A DNA stretch of 64,000 bases from Herbiconiux gentiana (GCF_024978135.1 NZ_JANTEZ010000003.1:124001-188000), one strand, 5' to 3'; counted from the stretch's first letter, positions 12,023 to 25,185 are shown. Translations and numbers: made by a program. Notes: generated by a model not told the origin, from the letters alone.

Positions 12023-13027
12023 ATGAAGTTTCGATACCTCGGCAACAGCGGACTCAAGATCTCCGAGATCACCTACGGCAACTGGCTCACCCACGGCTCC
12101 CAGGTCGAGAACGACACGGCGACCGAATGCGTGCGGGCCGCCCTCGACAACGGCATCACCACCTTCGACACGGCCGACGCCTACGCGAACACCGTCGCGG
12201 AGCAGGTGCTGGGCGACGCCCTGAAGGGCGAGCGGCGCTCCTCGCTCGAGATCTTCACGAAGGTCTACTGGCCCACCGGCCCGAAGGGCCCGAACGACAC
12301 CGGTCTCTCGCGGAAGCACATCCTCGAGTCGATCGACGGCTCCCTGCAGCGGCTCGGCACCGACTACGTCGACCTCTACCAGGCGCACCGCTACGACTAC
12401 GAGACGCCCCTGTTCGAGACCATGCAGGCGTTCGCCGACGTGGTGCGTCAGGGCAAGGCGCTCTACATCGGGGTCAGCGAGTGGACGGCCGAGCAGCTGC
12501 GTGAGGGGCACGCCCTCGCCGAGTCGCTCGGTTTCCAGCTGATCTCGAACCAGCCGCAGTACTCGATGCTCTGGCGGGTCATCGAGGAGGAGGTCGTGCC
12601 GGCCTCGAAGGAGCTCGGCATCTCGCAGATCGTCTGGTCGCCCGTCGCGCAGGGCGTGCTGACCGGCAAGTACAAGGCGGGGCAGCCGCTGCCCTCGGGC
12701 TCGCGGGCCACCGACGAGAAGGGCGGGGCCGACACGGTCAAGTCGTTCCTCACCGACGACATCCTGCAGCGGGTCGAGAAGCTCGAGCCGATCGCCTCGT
12801 CGCTCGGGCTCACCATGGCGCAGCTGGCAATCGCGTGGGTGCTGTCGAACGAGAACGTGGCCGCCGCGATCATCGGAGCCTCGCGGCCGGAGCAGGTGGC
12901 GTCGAACGTCGAGGCGTCGGGCGTCTCGCTGCCCGACGAGGTGCTGTCGCAGATCGACGACGCGATCGGGTCGGTCGCGGTGCGCGACGCGGCCAAGACG
13001 ACGTCGCCCGCGACGCGCGTGGTCTGA
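12023..13027 (+). CDS. Aldo/keto reductase
   Basis: This 334-residue NADPH-dependent oxidoreductase has a TIM-barrel fold and resembles the Kv-beta/YghZ branch. The full catalytic tetrad is present: D49 and Y54 in FDTADAYANT, K80 in IFTKVYW, and H122 in YQAHRYD. The C-terminal cofactor-binding signature IIGASRPEQVASNV is also visible. The substrate is unknown; family members reduce aldehydes or ketones. An upstream in-frame extension to 11981 was rejected because it is GC-repeat DNA and the conserved protein begins MKFRYLGNSGLKIS. The gene ends 5 bases before the convergent GNAT gene stop. Confidence 0.93.
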   Translation: MKFRYLGNSGLKISEITYGNWLTHGSQVENDTATECVRAALDNGITTFDTADAYANTVAEQVLGDALKGERRSSLEIFTKVYWPTGPKGPNDTGLSRKHILESIDGSLQRLGTDYVDLYQAHRYDYETPLFETMQAFADVVRQGKALYIGVSEWTAEQLREGHALAESLGFQLISNQPQYSMLWRVIEEEVVPASKELGISQIVWSPVAQGVLTGKYKAGQPLPSGSRATDEKGGADTVKSFLTDDILQRVEKLEPIASSLGLTMAQLAIAWVLSNENVAAAIIGASRPEQVASNVEASGVSLPDEVLSQIDDAIGSVAVRDAAKTTSPATRVV

Positions 13028-13032
13028 ACCTT

Positions 13033-13554
13033 CTAGGGGGTGGGCCGCGCGAGCAGCGCGACGACCACCGAGCCGCCCTTCGTCGACTGGCGGCCCACCT
13101 CCTCGAACCCGAGGCGCGCGTGGAACGCGAGCGAGCCCGGGTTCGGCGGCTCGACGTTGACCTCGCAGTCCACCTCGGCCGCTCCCCGGGCCTGCGCCTC
13201 GGCGAAGACGGCGTCGTAGAGCAAAGGCCCGAGGCCCTTCCCGCGGTGCCCCTCCCCCACGACGATCCGGTCCACGTAGAGGAAGCGGTCGCCCCGCGCC
13301 GAGAACCAGCGGTAGTTCTCGCTCGCGTAGTCGGCGCCGGGCGCAAGGGCGAGCACGAAGCCCGCGAGCTCCTCGGCACGGGCATCCGGATGCCCGCCCC
13401 GCACCACCCCGGCCGCCAGCGCCGCCGCGCCGACGAGGGCGCTCATCTCCTCGGCGCCGATGTCGTTGACCGCCGGCACCGCCGCGTGGTTGAGCTCGAG
13501 CAGGCGGGGCACGTCAGCCTCGGTGAGGGGGCGAACGCGGGTGTCGGGATCCAT
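13033..13554 (-). CDS. GNAT-family N-acetyltransferase
   Basis: This 173-residue protein fits a single GNAT domain. The acetyl-CoA-binding motif A is visible in RIVVGEGHRGKGLGPLLYD. It is followed by an EVNVEPPNPGSLAFHARLGF stretch typical of motif B. An acyl-acceptor substrate cannot be predicted. The ATG at 13554 is preceded by a TAGGGT hexamer 6 bases upstream, which suggests a leaderless message. It is convergent with the aldo/keto reductase and divergent from the mycothiol-type gene. Confidence 0.88.
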   Translation of the reverse strand: MDPDTRVRPLTEADVPRLLELNHAAVPAVNDIGAEEMSALVGAAALAAGVVRGGHPDARAEELAGFVLALAPGADYASENYRWFSARGDRFLYVDRIVVGEGHRGKGLGPLLYDAVFAEAQARGAAEVDCEVNVEPPNPGSLAFHARLGFEEVGRQSTKGGSVVVALLARPTP

Positions 13555-13560
13555 GAGGCG

Positions 13561-13566
13561 ACCCTA
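13561..13566 (-). promoter_or_regulatory. Predicted leaderless promoter -10 of the GNAT gene
   Basis: TAGGGT, then a 6-base spacer, then ATG on the minus strand. Confidence 0.45.
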
Positions 13567-13719
13567 GCAATCGGGCGAGGCCAGGGTCGGGTCGTCACCA
13601 GGCGCCGAAGGGTCGGCCTCGCCATGTTCGCTCTGCGCGGATCGGCCGGCGGGGACGGGGACGGGAGGAATGCGCATCCGGGAGCCGTCATTGACAATAG
13701 AGATCGACAGGAGCTCAGG

Positions 13720-14313
13720 ATGACCGCACGAACCCCCCTCGACACCGAGACCGCCCAGTGGCTGCGCCTGCAGCGCCGCGCCCACCACGAGTTCGGCAGC
13801 CGCCTGGCCGCCGTCGACGACTGGGACGGCCCGACCCCCGATACCGAGTGGCGCGTGCGCGACCTCGTGCAGCACGTGATCGAGGAGCAGCAGTGGGTGC
13901 CGTGGCTGCTGTCCGGGCTGAGCACACGGCAGGCGAAGAGCCGCCTGCGGGCGATCGAGGCCGATCTGCGGCACGAGTGGCACCGCTACTCGCTCGCCGC
14001 CACCACCGCCTGGCAGGACGCGGCTCCCGACTCGGAGGTGAACCTAGCGTCCGACACGGTGACCGTCGTGGAGTACCTCAAGGAGCAGGTGGCCGACGTG
14101 ACGATCCACAGCTGGGACCTCGCCCGGGCCGTGGGCGCGCCGGAGTCGCTCGACGACGACCTGGTCGCCGCGGTCTGGACGGTGTTCGAGCCGCAACGCG
14201 ACGCTCTGGAGCTCAGCGGGCTGTTCGCGTCGCCCGTTCCGGTGGCCGACGACGCGCCGCTGCAGGTGCGGCTGCTCGCCCTCACGGGCCGCGACGCGCG
14301 CGCGGCCGCGTAG
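13720..14313 (+). CDS. Maleylpyruvate isomerase-family mycothiol-dependent enzyme homologue (TIGR03086-like)
   Basis: This 197-residue protein is of the DinB/YfiT-like helical fold. Histidines expected for the divalent-metal site are seen in LVQHVIEEQ and VTIHSWDLARAVG. WRVRDLVQHV near residue 45 is the usual N-terminal signature. Relatives use mycothiol as cofactor, so the gene supports an actinobacterial host; the actual reaction is unknown. The start is set by AGGAG 6 bases before the ATG. The in-frame region upstream, back to 12835, is only antisense to the GNAT gene. A hairpin repeat follows the stop. Confidence 0.85.
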   Translation: MTARTPLDTETAQWLRLQRRAHHEFGSRLAAVDDWDGPTPDTEWRVRDLVQHVIEEQQWVPWLLSGLSTRQAKSRLRAIEADLRHEWHRYSLAATTAWQDAAPDSEVNLASDTVTVVEYLKEQVADVTIHSWDLARAVGAPESLDDDLVAAVWTVFEPQRDALELSGLFASPVPVADDAPLQVRLLALTGRDARAAA

Positions 14314-14369
14314 CGCGCCGCACGCCACCTCACCTCACCCCACCCTCGACCCCGCTCCCTGGCGGGCCC

Positions 14370-14421
14370 GGGTCGCGCAAAAGCCCCTCTCCCATGACGG
14401 GAAGGGGCTTTTGTGCGACCC
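14370..14421 (+). repeat. 52-bp hairpin repeat, copy A (bidirectional terminator-like)
   Basis: The left arm GGGTCGCGCAAAAGC and right arm GCTTTTGTGCGACCC pair, with one G-U change. The inner GC stem CCCT/AGGG is flanked by A4 and T4. The element lies between convergent stops (14313 and 14457), so it can end both transcripts. It is one of five near-identical copies in the window. Confidence 0.9.
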
Positions 14422-14456
14422 GGATGCGGGCCGCGGGCGCGCGGCGCGAGCGCGCG

Positions 14457-15974
14457 CTACGAGGCCGCGGCGCGCTCGAGCACGAGCTCGCGCACGCGGG
14501 CCGCGTCGGCCTGGCCCTTCATCGCCTTCATGACGGCTCCGATGACCGCGCCGGCCGCCTGCACCTTGCCGTCCTTGATCTTCGCGAGCACGTCGGGCTG
14601 GGCCGCGAGCGCCTCGTCGATCGCCGCGATCAGCGCGCCGTCGTCGGACACCACGGCGAGCCCACGGGCGTCGACGACCTCCTGCGGGGTGCCCTCGCCG
14701 TCGATGACGCCCTCGAGCACCTGGCGCGCCAGGCGGTCGTTCAGTGCACCGTTGTCGATCAGCGCGACGAGCGCCGCCACATCCGACGGCGACACCAGCG
14801 ACGACGGCTCGGCCGAGCGCGCGTTCGCGATGCGGGAGATCTCGCCCGACCACCACTTGCGGGCGGCCTGCGGCGACGCCCCGGCCTCGACCGTCGAGGT
14901 CACCTCGACCAGGAGCCCGGCGTTCTGCACGTCCTGGAACTCGAGGTCGGTGAACCCCCACTCCTGCTTCAGCCGGCGCCGACGTGCGGCGGGCGGCTCG
15001 GGCAGGGCGGCGCGCAGCTCCTCGATCAGCTCGGCCGAGGGCACGACCGGCAGCAGGTCGGGCTCCGGGAAGTAGCGGTAGTCGTCGGCGTCGCTCTTGG
15101 GCCGGCCGGCCGAGGTCGTGCCCGTGTCTTCGTGCCAGTGGCGGGTCTCCTGCGTGATCGTTCCGCCGTCGGCGAGGATCTGCGCCTGGCGCTGGATCTC
15201 GTACCGGATGGCCCGCTCGACCGAGCGCAGCGAGTTGACGTTCTTCGTCTCGGTGCGCGTGCCGAGCGGTGCCGGCGGCTCGCCGGGCGCGGTGCGCGGA
15301 CGCAGCGAGATGTTCGCGTCGCAGCGCAGGTTGCCGCGCTCCATGCGCGCCTCGGAGATGCCGAGCGCCACCACGATGTCGCGGATGGTCGCCACGTACG
15401 CCTTGGCCAGCTCGGGCGCGTCGGCCTCGGCACCGTAGATGATGTCGGTGACGATCTCGACGAGCGGCACCCCGGCGCGGTTGTAGTCGACGAGCGAGTA
15501 CTCGGCACCCTGGATGCGGCCGGTGGCCCCGCCGACGTGCGTCAGCTTGCCGGCGTCCTCCTCCATGTGCGCGCGCTCGATCGGCACGGTGAACATGCGG
15601 CCGTCGGGCAGCTCGACGTCGACCGATCCGCCGAAGGCGATGGGCTCGTCGAACTGCGAGATCTGGTAGTTCTTCGCCAGGTCGGGGTAGAAGTAGTTCT
15701 TGCGGGCGAAGCGGCTCGAGGGTGCGATCGAGCATCCGAGAGCCAGCCCCAGGCTGATGCTGTACCGCACCGCCTCGCCGTTCACCACGGGCAGCGACCC
15801 GGGGAGGCCCAGGTCGACCGGCGTGATGTTCGTGTTGGGTTCGCCTCCGAAGAAGTTCGGGGCGTCGGAGAACATCTTGGTCTTGGTCGAGAGCTCGACG
15901 TGCACCTCGAAGCCGAGCACGGGCTCGAACAGTTCGAGGGCCTTGTCGAAGTCCATCAGTTTCGCGGTGGCCAT
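14457..15974 (-). CDS. gatB: Asp-tRNA(Asn)/Glu-tRNA(Gln) amidotransferase subunit B
   Basis: This 505-residue subunit B of GatCAB binds misacylated tRNA and activates the Glu or Asp side chain with ATP. Conserved stretches are [10 protein letters not shown] near the start, [23 protein letters not shown], and the tail GatB/Yqey domain ending with the [13 protein letters not shown] helix. The ATG at 15974 overlaps the gatA stop by one base (TGATG), so gatA and gatB are translationally coupled. An extension to 16052 lies inside gatA and is discarded. Together with gatC and gatA it supplies Gln-tRNA and/or Asn-tRNA. Confidence 0.97.
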   Translation of the reverse strand: MATAKLMDFDKALELFEPVLGFEVHVELSTKTKMFSDAPNFFGGEPNTNITPVDLGLPGSLPVVNGEAVRYSISLGLALGCSIAPSSRFARKNYFYPDLAKNYQISQFDEPIAFGGSVDVELPDGRMFTVPIERAHMEEDAGKLTHVGGATGRIQGAEYSLVDYNRAGVPLVEIVTDIIYGAEADAPELAKAYVATIRDIVVALGISEARMERGNLRCDANISLRPRTAPGEPPAPLGTRTETKNVNSLRSVERAIRYEIQRQAQILADGGTITQETRHWHEDTGTTSAGRPKSDADDYRYFPEPDLLPVVPSAELIEELRAALPEPPAARRRRLKQEWGFTDLEFQDVQNAGLLVEVTSTVEAGASPQAARKWWSGEISRIANARSAEPSSLVSPSDVAALVALIDNGALNDRLARQVLEGVIDGEGTPQEVVDARGLAVVSDDGALIAAIDEALAAQPDVLAKIKDGKVQAAGAVIGAVMKAMKGQADAARVRELVLERAAAS

Positions 15975-17518
15975 CAGACGGCTCCTTCCTGCGCGGCCGC
16001 CATCTCGCCGGGGGCGAGGTCGGGGGCCAGAGAGATCAGCGTGTGGCCCCACTTGTCCTCGAGCATCCGTTCGAGGGCACCGCCGACGCCGTAGAGACGG
16101 ACGTCTTCGCGGGCGGGGGCGAGGAACTGGATGCCGACGGGCAGCCCGTCCTCCCGGGCGAGGCCGACGGGCAGCGAGATGCCGGGGATGCCGGCGAGGT
16201 TCGCCGGGATCGTCGCGATGTCGTTGAGGTACATCGCCATCGGGTCGCCCTCGTTCGAGCCGAGCTTGAACGCGGTGGTCGGGGCGGTGGGCGAGGCCAG
16301 CACGTCGACGCCGGCGAAGGCCGCCGCGAAGTCGCGCTGCACCAGCGTGCGCACCTTCTGGGCGCTGCCATAGTAGGCGTCGTAGTAGCCGGCGCTCAGC
16401 GCGTAGGTGCCCAAGATGATGCGACGCTTCGCCTCGGCGCCGAAGCCGACCTCGCGGGTCGCCGCCATGACGTCTTCGACGGTGCCGCCACCCGGCGGGT
16501 TGACCCGCAGGCCGAAGCGCACGGAGTCGAACTTCGCCAGGTTCGAGGAGGCCTCGGCCGGCATGATCAGGTAGTAGGCCGCGATGGCGTACTCCAGGCT
16601 CGGCAGGCTGACGTCGACGATCTCGGCGCCGTTCGCGGCGAGCAGGTCGAGCGCCTCGCGGAAGCGCTCGAGCACGCCGGCCTGGAAGCCGTCGCCGTCG
16701 AGCTCTTTCACGACGCCGATCTTCAGACCCTTCACGTCGGCCCGGCGCACCGCCTCGGCCATGCTCGGCCAGCCGTCAGTGAGCGAGGTCGAGTCGCGCG
16801 GGTCATGACCGCCGATGACGTCGTGCAGCAGCGCCGAGTCGAGCACGGTGCGGCTGACGGGGCCGATCTGGTCGAGGCTCGAGGCGAGTGCGATGGCGCC
16901 GTAGCGGCTCACTCCCCCGTAGGTCGGCTTGACGCCGACGGTGCCCGTGACGTGGGCCGGCTGCCGGATCGAGCCGCCGGTGTCGCTGCCGAGGGCCAGC
17001 GGCGCCTCGAAGCTCGCGACCGCCGCGGCCGAGCCGCCGCCCGAGCCGCCGGGGATGCGCTCGAGGTCCCACGGGTTGTGGGTGGGGCCGTAGGCGGAGT
17101 GCTCGGTGGTCGAGCCCATCGCGAACTCGTCCATGTTGGTCTTGCCGATCGGCACGAGGCCGGCCGCGCGCAGCTTGGTCATGACGGTCGCGTCGTAGGG
17201 CGGCACCCAGCCCTCGAGGATCTTCGACCCGCTCGTGGTGGGCATGTCGTTGGTGACGATGACGTCCTTGATGGCGATCGGCACGCCGGCGAGCGGATGC
17301 AGGGCCTCCCCCGCACGTCGACGCTCGTCGATCGCGGCGGCGGTGCGGCGGCTCAGCTCGGGCGCGGTGTGCAGGAAGGCGTGCACCTCCTCGTCGACCG
17401 CGGCGATGCGGTCGAGGTGGGCGTCGGTGGCCTCGACGGCGCTGATCTCGCCGCTCGTAAGCTTCTCGGCGAGCGCGGCGGCCGACAGGCGCACGAGCTC
17501 GTGGTCGTGGCGGGCCAT
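15974..17518 (-). CDS. gatA: Asp-tRNA(Asn)/Glu-tRNA(Gln) amidotransferase subunit A
   Basis: This 514-residue amidase-signature enzyme releases ammonia from glutamine for the transamidation in GatCAB. The Ser-cisSer-Lys triad is intact at K84 (IAIKDV), S159 (GGSGGGSA) and S183 (DTGGSIRQ). Spacings of 75 and 24 residues match characterised GatA proteins. The ATG at 17518 overlaps the gatC stop (TGATG). A GTG one codon upstream at 17521 is an equally possible start. The gatB overlap at the other end has the same TGATG arrangement. Confidence 0.97.
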   Translation of the reverse strand: MARHDHELVRLSAAALAEKLTSGEISAVEATDAHLDRIAAVDEEVHAFLHTAPELSRRTAAAIDERRRAGEALHPLAGVPIAIKDVIVTNDMPTTSGSKILEGWVPPYDATVMTKLRAAGLVPIGKTNMDEFAMGSTTEHSAYGPTHNPWDLERIPGGSGGGSAAAVASFEAPLALGSDTGGSIRQPAHVTGTVGVKPTYGGVSRYGAIALASSLDQIGPVSRTVLDSALLHDVIGGHDPRDSTSLTDGWPSMAEAVRRADVKGLKIGVVKELDGDGFQAGVLERFREALDLLAANGAEIVDVSLPSLEYAIAAYYLIMPAEASSNLAKFDSVRFGLRVNPPGGGTVEDVMAATREVGFGAEAKRRIILGTYALSAGYYDAYYGSAQKVRTLVQRDFAAAFAGVDVLASPTAPTTAFKLGSNEGDPMAMYLNDIATIPANLAGIPGISLPVGLAREDGLPVGIQFLAPAREDVRLYGVGGALERMLEDKWGHTLISLAPDLAPGEMAAAQEGAV

Positions 17519-17817
17519 CACTGCTCCTCTCCGAGGATCGCGGTCACGCGGAAGCGCGAGCCGTCGTGGTCGGGGGCGCCGGCGAGCGCCTGCTCAGTGG
17601 TGAGCGTGGTGCCGGGCACGTCGTCGCGGTAGACGTTCTGCAGCGGGATCGGGTGGCTCGTGGCCGGCACGTCGGCCGTGGCGACCTCGGAGACCTTGGC
17701 GACGTTGTCGACGATCGACCCGAGCTCGTTCGTGAGGCTCTCGATCTCGTGGGGCGTCAGGGCGATCCGGGCGAGGTTCGCGAGATGCGCGACCTGCTCC
17801 TGGGTTATTTCGGACAT
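17518..17817 (-). CDS. gatC: Asp-tRNA(Asn)/Glu-tRNA(Gln) amidotransferase subunit C
   Basis: This small 99-residue GatC wraps around GatA and GatB to stabilise the complex. Its start, [18 protein letters not shown], is the standard GatC signature. Its C-terminal part carries the [12 protein letters not shown] loop. It is the first gene of the gatCAB operon. GGAG lies 3 bases before the ATG and a TAGAAT -10 about 37 bases upstream. The stop overlaps gatA. Confidence 0.96.
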   Translation of the reverse strand: MSEITQEQVAHLANLARIALTPHEIESLTNELGSIVDNVAKVSEVATADVPATSHPIPLQNVYRDDVPGTTLTTEQALAGAPDHDGSRFRVTAILGEEQ

Positions 17818-17854
17818 GGTGCTCCGGTGTTCTGTTCGCGAAGGGTGTGGGGCA

Positions 17855-17860
17855 ATTCTA
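17855..17860 (-). promoter_or_regulatory. Predicted -10 of the gatCAB operon
   Basis: TAGAAT on the minus strand would give a leader of about 30 bases before the gatC ATG. No obvious -35 is visible. Confidence 0.4.
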
Positions 17861-17907
17861 CGGGGTGGGGCATCGGGGGGTCGGGGGCGGGGGCTCGGCT
17901 CCTCCAG

Positions 17908-18981
17908 TCACGTGCCGGTCACCTCGTCGAGGAAGCGGACGGTCGCGTCGAGCGCCTCGCGGGCATCGGCGTAGTCGAGCTTGAACTGGTACTCGTGCGC
18001 GAGGGAGGGCTCGTGGTCGGCGGGCCAGAACAGCGTCGTGACGGGGACTGCGGCCGCGCGCATCCGCTCGGCCAGGGGCACCGACTGCGCCGCCGTGAGA
18101 CCGTCGCCGTTGCCGCCGGAGATGAACGTGGGCGGGAAGTCGCCGGTGACCGCGCGGATGGTGCTCATCGAGTCGGCCGCCTCGGTCGCCGACCAGTCGC
18201 GGCTGCCGGTGTAGGCCCAGAGGGCGCTCTTGAAGCCCCACTCGAGCACGCCGGTGAGGTGGGTCATGGCGTCGAGGTCGTAGATTCCGCAATGCAGCAC
18301 GAGCCCGGCGAGCTGCTCGGGCTCGAGAGCGGGGCGGATGCCCGTGCGGGCCGCATAGGCCGGGTTCACGATCGCGGCCGCGAGCTGACTGGCGACCTGG
18401 GCCCCGGCCGAGTCGCCGGCGAGCACGATGCGCGTGGGATCGATGCCGAGCTCGTCGGCGTGCCGCACGAGGTGGGCGAGCGCGTCGCCGAGCTGGCCGA
18501 CCGCGGTGGGGTAGGCGGCCTCGGGCGCGATCGTATAGTCGACCGCGACTCCGACGTACCCCGCGGTGGCCAGGTGCCGCAGGTAGGGGGTGACGTGCCC
18601 CTTGCTCCCCGAGATCCACGCACCGCCGTGGACCCACACGACGACGGGCCGCCCGGCGCCCCGCCCGACCGACCCGCCGGCCGCGGTGGGGTGGTCGGGC
18701 GCCGTGGCGTCGCCCGGTGCGAAGGTGGCGGGCGCGATGAGGTCGAAGGTGCCGGCGGGGCGACCGGCGACCGGCCCGTAGGGCACGTCGTGGAGTTCGC
18801 GGAACGGGCCGGGCGGTGCGTGGCGCTCCAGCTGGGCGACCGTGCGGCGGGCGTCCCGATCGAAGACCGCGCGGATGACCATGACCGCCGGCCACGGTGA
18901 GCTGCGCACCCAGACGGCAGCCGCGCCGAGGCCGGCCGCCGCCGCGATCACTCCCCCGACCGCGGCCGCGCGCCCGCGCAT
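17908..18981 (-). CDS. Alpha/beta-hydrolase, hormone-sensitive lipase/carboxylesterase type
   Basis: This 357-residue hydrolase carries the oxyanion-hole motif HGGAW (in VWVHGGAWISG) and the nucleophile elbow LAGDSAGAQ (S191). A late acid/His region, FWPADHEPSLAHEYQF, completes the triad. An N-terminal hydrophobic stretch (about residues 5-25) suggests membrane anchoring or export. The substrate is unknown; a short-chain acyl ester is likely. It sits 3 bases downstream of ligA on the same strand and is probably co-transcribed, with no evident functional link. Confidence in the fold is high and in the role low. Confidence 0.85.
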   Translation of the reverse strand: MRGRAAAVGGVIAAAAGLGAAAVWVRSSPWPAVMVIRAVFDRDARRTVAQLERHAPPGPFRELHDVPYGPVAGRPAGTFDLIAPATFAPGDATAPDHPTAAGGSVGRGAGRPVVVWVHGGAWISGSKGHVTPYLRHLATAGYVGVAVDYTIAPEAAYPTAVGQLGDALAHLVRHADELGIDPTRIVLAGDSAGAQVASQLAAAIVNPAYAARTGIRPALEPEQLAGLVLHCGIYDLDAMTHLTGVLEWGFKSALWAYTGSRDWSATEAADSMSTIRAVTGDFPPTFISGGNGDGLTAAQSVPLAERMRAAAVPVTTLFWPADHEPSLAHEYQFKLDYADAREALDATVRFLDEVTGT

Positions 18982-18984
18982 CCG

Positions 18985-22808
<3,824 letters not shown>

Positions 22809-22815
22809 GCCGTCC

Positions 22816-22821
22816 AGCATA
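22816..22821 (-). promoter_or_regulatory. Predicted leaderless promoter -10 of mnmA-ligA
   Basis: TATGCT, then a 7-base spacer, then ATG on the minus strand. Confidence 0.45.
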
Positions 22822-22927
22822 CGGCGGGCCTCCGACACCGCCCCGGGGAGGGAGCATGGGCGACCACTCCGCCGATTCACCCGCGCCACTGAGAGGATTG
22901 TCAGTCGTCCGGTGCAGAATGTTCCCG

Positions 22928-23902
22928 ATGTCAGCACTGCTCGAGAAGCCGCGTCAGAACGGCCACCCGACACCGCCGAGGCGCCGGCGCAGCCACCCCG
23001 CCCTGGCCATCGCAGTGTGCCTGGCGTCGCTCGCGCTGGCCCTCCTGCTGGGCGCCCACGTGCTCGTGCCGCGGATGCTCGGGCTCTCGCTCATCGTCGA
23101 GTCCGCCCTCCCGTGGTTCGGCGCCGCGGTGCCGGTGCTGCTCGTCGCGGGCCTCGTGGCGCGCAGCCGTGGAGCGGTCGCCGCCGCGCTCATCCCCGCG
23201 ATCGTGTGGGGCGTGATGTTCGTGCCCGGCATCGTGCCGCTCTCGCAGAGCGCCGGCGGAGCATCCGGAACCCTGACCGTCGCGAGCCAGAACGTCGAGG
23301 CCGACTCGGGCACGGCGGCCGAGTCGGCGCAGGCGCTGGCGGCCGAGGGGGCCGACGTGATCGGGCTGCAGGAGATGGACGACGCGGCGCGCGCCGAGGT
23401 CGAGGCGGTGCTCAGCGAGAGCTATCCGCACTCCTACGGCATCGGCACGGTGGGCGTGTGGAGCAAGTACCCGATCGAGAACGCCCAGGCGCTCGACCTC
23501 GGGCTCGGCTGGCAGCGCGGCATCGCGGCCGATCTGGCGACGCCGACGGGGCTCGTGAGTCTGTACGTCATCCACGCGGCCTCGGCGCGGCCGGCCGACC
23601 ACGCGGCCCGCGACGAGATGCTCGCGAACCTCGCCGACTACGTGCCGCGCGACGAGAACGCGCGGCTGATCATGATGGGCGACTTCAACGCCGGCAGCTC
23701 CGACCGCAGCCTGGCCGGCCTCACCGATCAGCTCGCCGAGGCGAACCAGAACGGCGGCGGGTTCGGCTTCACCTGGCCGGCCGCCTTCCCGGCGACCCGC
23801 CCCGACCACGTGCTCTCGCGGGGCATGGAGGTCACGTCGAACACCACACTGCGCGCGGGCTCCTCCGACCACCTCGCGGTCATCACCACCCTCGCCCTCT
23901 GA
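22928..23902 (+). CDS. Membrane-anchored endonuclease/exonuclease/phosphatase (EEP) family protein
   Basis: This protein of about 324 residues has a basic cytoplasmic start (RRRRSHPA), then three hydrophobic helices (about residues 22-105). An extracytoplasmic EEP domain follows, with [16 protein letters not shown] and the C-terminal SSDHLAV metal/catalytic motifs. Relatives are Mg-dependent phosphodiesterases or DNases; the substrate is unknown. Start choice is uncertain. ATGs at 22856 (with GGGGAGGGAG before it), 22919 and 22928 are all in frame. The stretch 22856-22918 uses codons rare in this genome (AGA, TTG, TCA, GGA), so I favour 22928. Copy B of the hairpin repeat follows the stop by 8 bases. 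Confidence 0.82.
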   Translation: MSALLEKPRQNGHPTPPRRRRSHPALAIAVCLASLALALLLGAHVLVPRMLGLSLIVESALPWFGAAVPVLLVAGLVARSRGAVAAALIPAIVWGVMFVPGIVPLSQSAGGASGTLTVASQNVEADSGTAAESAQALAAEGADVIGLQEMDDAARAEVEAVLSESYPHSYGIGTVGVWSKYPIENAQALDLGLGWQRGIAADLATPTGLVSLYVIHAASARPADHAARDEMLANLADYVPRDENARLIMMGDFNAGSSDRSLAGLTDQLAEANQNGGGFGFTWPAAFPATRPDHVLSRGMEVTSNTTLRAGSSDHLAVITTLAL

Positions 23903-23910
23903 CCCCACCC

Positions 23911-23963
23911 GGGTCGCGCAAAAGCCGCGGATCCACCGCTTGAAGGCGCTTTTGCGCGACCCC
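23911..23963 (+). repeat. 52-bp hairpin repeat, copy B
   Basis: Perfect arms GGGTCGCGCAAAAGC and GCTTTTGCGCGACCC flank a 23-base centre. It lies between the convergent EEP gene and DUF559 gene. Confidence 0.92.
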
Positions 23964-24042
23964 GGCGTCCGGGCTGATCACGGCGCACGTGGGCGGGCAC
24001 GACGCGGGCGGGTCGCGGCGCGGGCGGGTCACGACGGGCCGG

Positions 24043-24999
24043 TCACGGCGCGGGCGGGCGTCCGCGCGTAAGGGCAGAGCGGATGCGCGCGAGCAAGGTT
24101 CCCGGGTCGCCGTACAGGCCGCGGCGGCGCACCACCACCACCGCCCACTCCGCCTCGCGGAGCGACTCGAGGCGGCGGAGGTCGCGGTCGTACTGCACGT
24201 CGTCGGTGCGGTGCTGCTCCCCGTCGTACTCCACGATCACGCCGTGCCGCCGGTACAGCAGGTCGACGCGGAAATGTCTACCGCCCTCGATCGCGAACGA
24301 TCCGTCGACCCAGGCCGCGAGTTCCGGTTCGGGCAGTCCGTCGCGCGCGATCAGCAGCCGCAGATGCGTCTCGGGCCGCGACTCGGCTCCCGGCCGCACG
24401 TCGGCGAGAGCGCGTCTCAGCGCAGCCGCACCCGGCGCCGAGTAGCTGGCCGCCCGCGCCGTGAGAGCGTCGAACGTCACGTACGGACGCGCCTCCCCCG
24501 GTTCCGCCCGATACGGCTCGAGCACGAGATGATCGGCGGCGGCCACGAGGTCGTCGTGACCGAGTATCGCACCGAGCTGGCACCAGGCCGTGGCGGCGTC
24601 GACCACCCTGAGTCCGCGGCGCAGCTCCACCCGGAGGTCGGCGTCGCGGAGGCGATGCCCCGTGACCGCCCGCGATCGGGGCGCGGCGGTCGGCGCCAGC
24701 ACCGACACGTGCAGCGGGCCCTGCTGGAGCCGCCGAGGGAGCGGCACATCCCAGAGCAGTGCTGCGCTGGAGTGGCTGAGGAAGTGCGTCGCCGGCGCCC
24801 GGCGCTCGTACGCGCGGGCGAGACCCTCGAACGTCAGCCCCTGCGGCGCGGCGGGCGGAACGCGCGCACCGTGGAACGGGCGGGCGAGGTCGCCCCCGAG
24901 CATCCGATGCCGCCCCACCCCCTGCGCGTACCCCTCACGCACCGAGAACGCGCGCCCGAGCAGCCCTGGCGGAAGCGGAACCCGTGCACTCACCCGCAC
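24043..24999 (-). CDS. DUF559 nuclease-fold protein with AbiEi-like N-terminal part
   Basis: This 318-residue protein has a C-terminal DUF559 (Vsr-like, PD-(D/E)XK nuclease fold) domain, about residues 215-310. Candidate catalytic residues lie in SRPETHLRLLI and VIVEYDGEQHR, followed by RDLRRLESLREAEW. The N-terminal 200 residues resemble the winged-helix region of AbiEi-type proteins often annotated in such genes. The activity is unproven; many actinobacteria carry several copies. The start is GTG at 24999 with GGAG about 11 bases upstream; another GTG two codons later is possible. The gene lies exactly between repeat copies B and C, an arrangement like a small mobile unit. Confidence 0.75.
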   Translation of the reverse strand: MRVSARVPLPPGLLGRAFSVREGYAQGVGRHRMLGGDLARPFHGARVPPAAPQGLTFEGLARAYERRAPATHFLSHSSAALLWDVPLPRRLQQGPLHVSVLAPTAAPRSRAVTGHRLRDADLRVELRRGLRVVDAATAWCQLGAILGHDDLVAAADHLVLEPYRAEPGEARPYVTFDALTARAASYSAPGAAALRRALADVRPGAESRPETHLRLLIARDGLPEPELAAWVDGSFAIEGGRHFRVDLLYRRHGVIVEYDGEQHRTDDVQYDRDLRRLESLREAEWAVVVVRRRGLYGDPGTLLARIRSALTRGRPPAP

Positions 25000-25032
25000 A
25001 CTCTGCCCGCTCCGCGCCCGTCCCCGCAGAAC

Positions 25033-25041
25033 TTATCCACA
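25033..25041 (+). promoter_or_regulatory. Isolated DnaA-box-like sequence
   Basis: TTATCCACA, identical to the classic DnaA box, lies between the DUF559 gene start and repeat copy C. No cluster of boxes or AT-rich unwinding region accompanies it, so it is not an origin. Confidence 0.4.
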
Positions 25042-25051
25042 GGCCCTAACG

Positions 25052-25103
25052 GGGTCGCGCAAAAGCCGCTCGGTAAGCGCGTGAAGGTGCTTTTGCGCGA
25101 CCC
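25052..25103 (+). repeat. 52-bp hairpin repeat, copy C
   Basis: Perfect arms GGGTCGCGCAAAAGC and GCTTTTGCGCGACCC. It lies downstream of glgX copy 2 and upstream of the DUF559 gene, in the same orientation as the other copies. Confidence 0.92.
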
Positions 25104-25185
25104 GGAGGGAGAGAGGCGGCGGGTGGACGCGGGAGGGCGCGCATCAGGCGGCGCGAGGGCAACGGGAGAGCGGGCGAACCGCGGG

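Noticed and set aside
9362-12511. A 1049-codon minus-strand frame
   Set aside because: It is antisense to the DUF2156 gene and the aldo/keto reductase. It is rich in His/Arg/Gly as expected for GC-rich shadows and has no conserved motifs.
13691-13696. Perfect TTGACA -35 hexamer before the mycothiol-type gene
   Set aside because: A -10 at the normal distance would fall on the start codon and none is present, so the match is probably fortuitous.
25033-25103. A replication origin, because of a DnaA box next to a hairpin
   Set aside because: There is only one box, no AT-rich region, and no dnaA/dnaN genes nearby.
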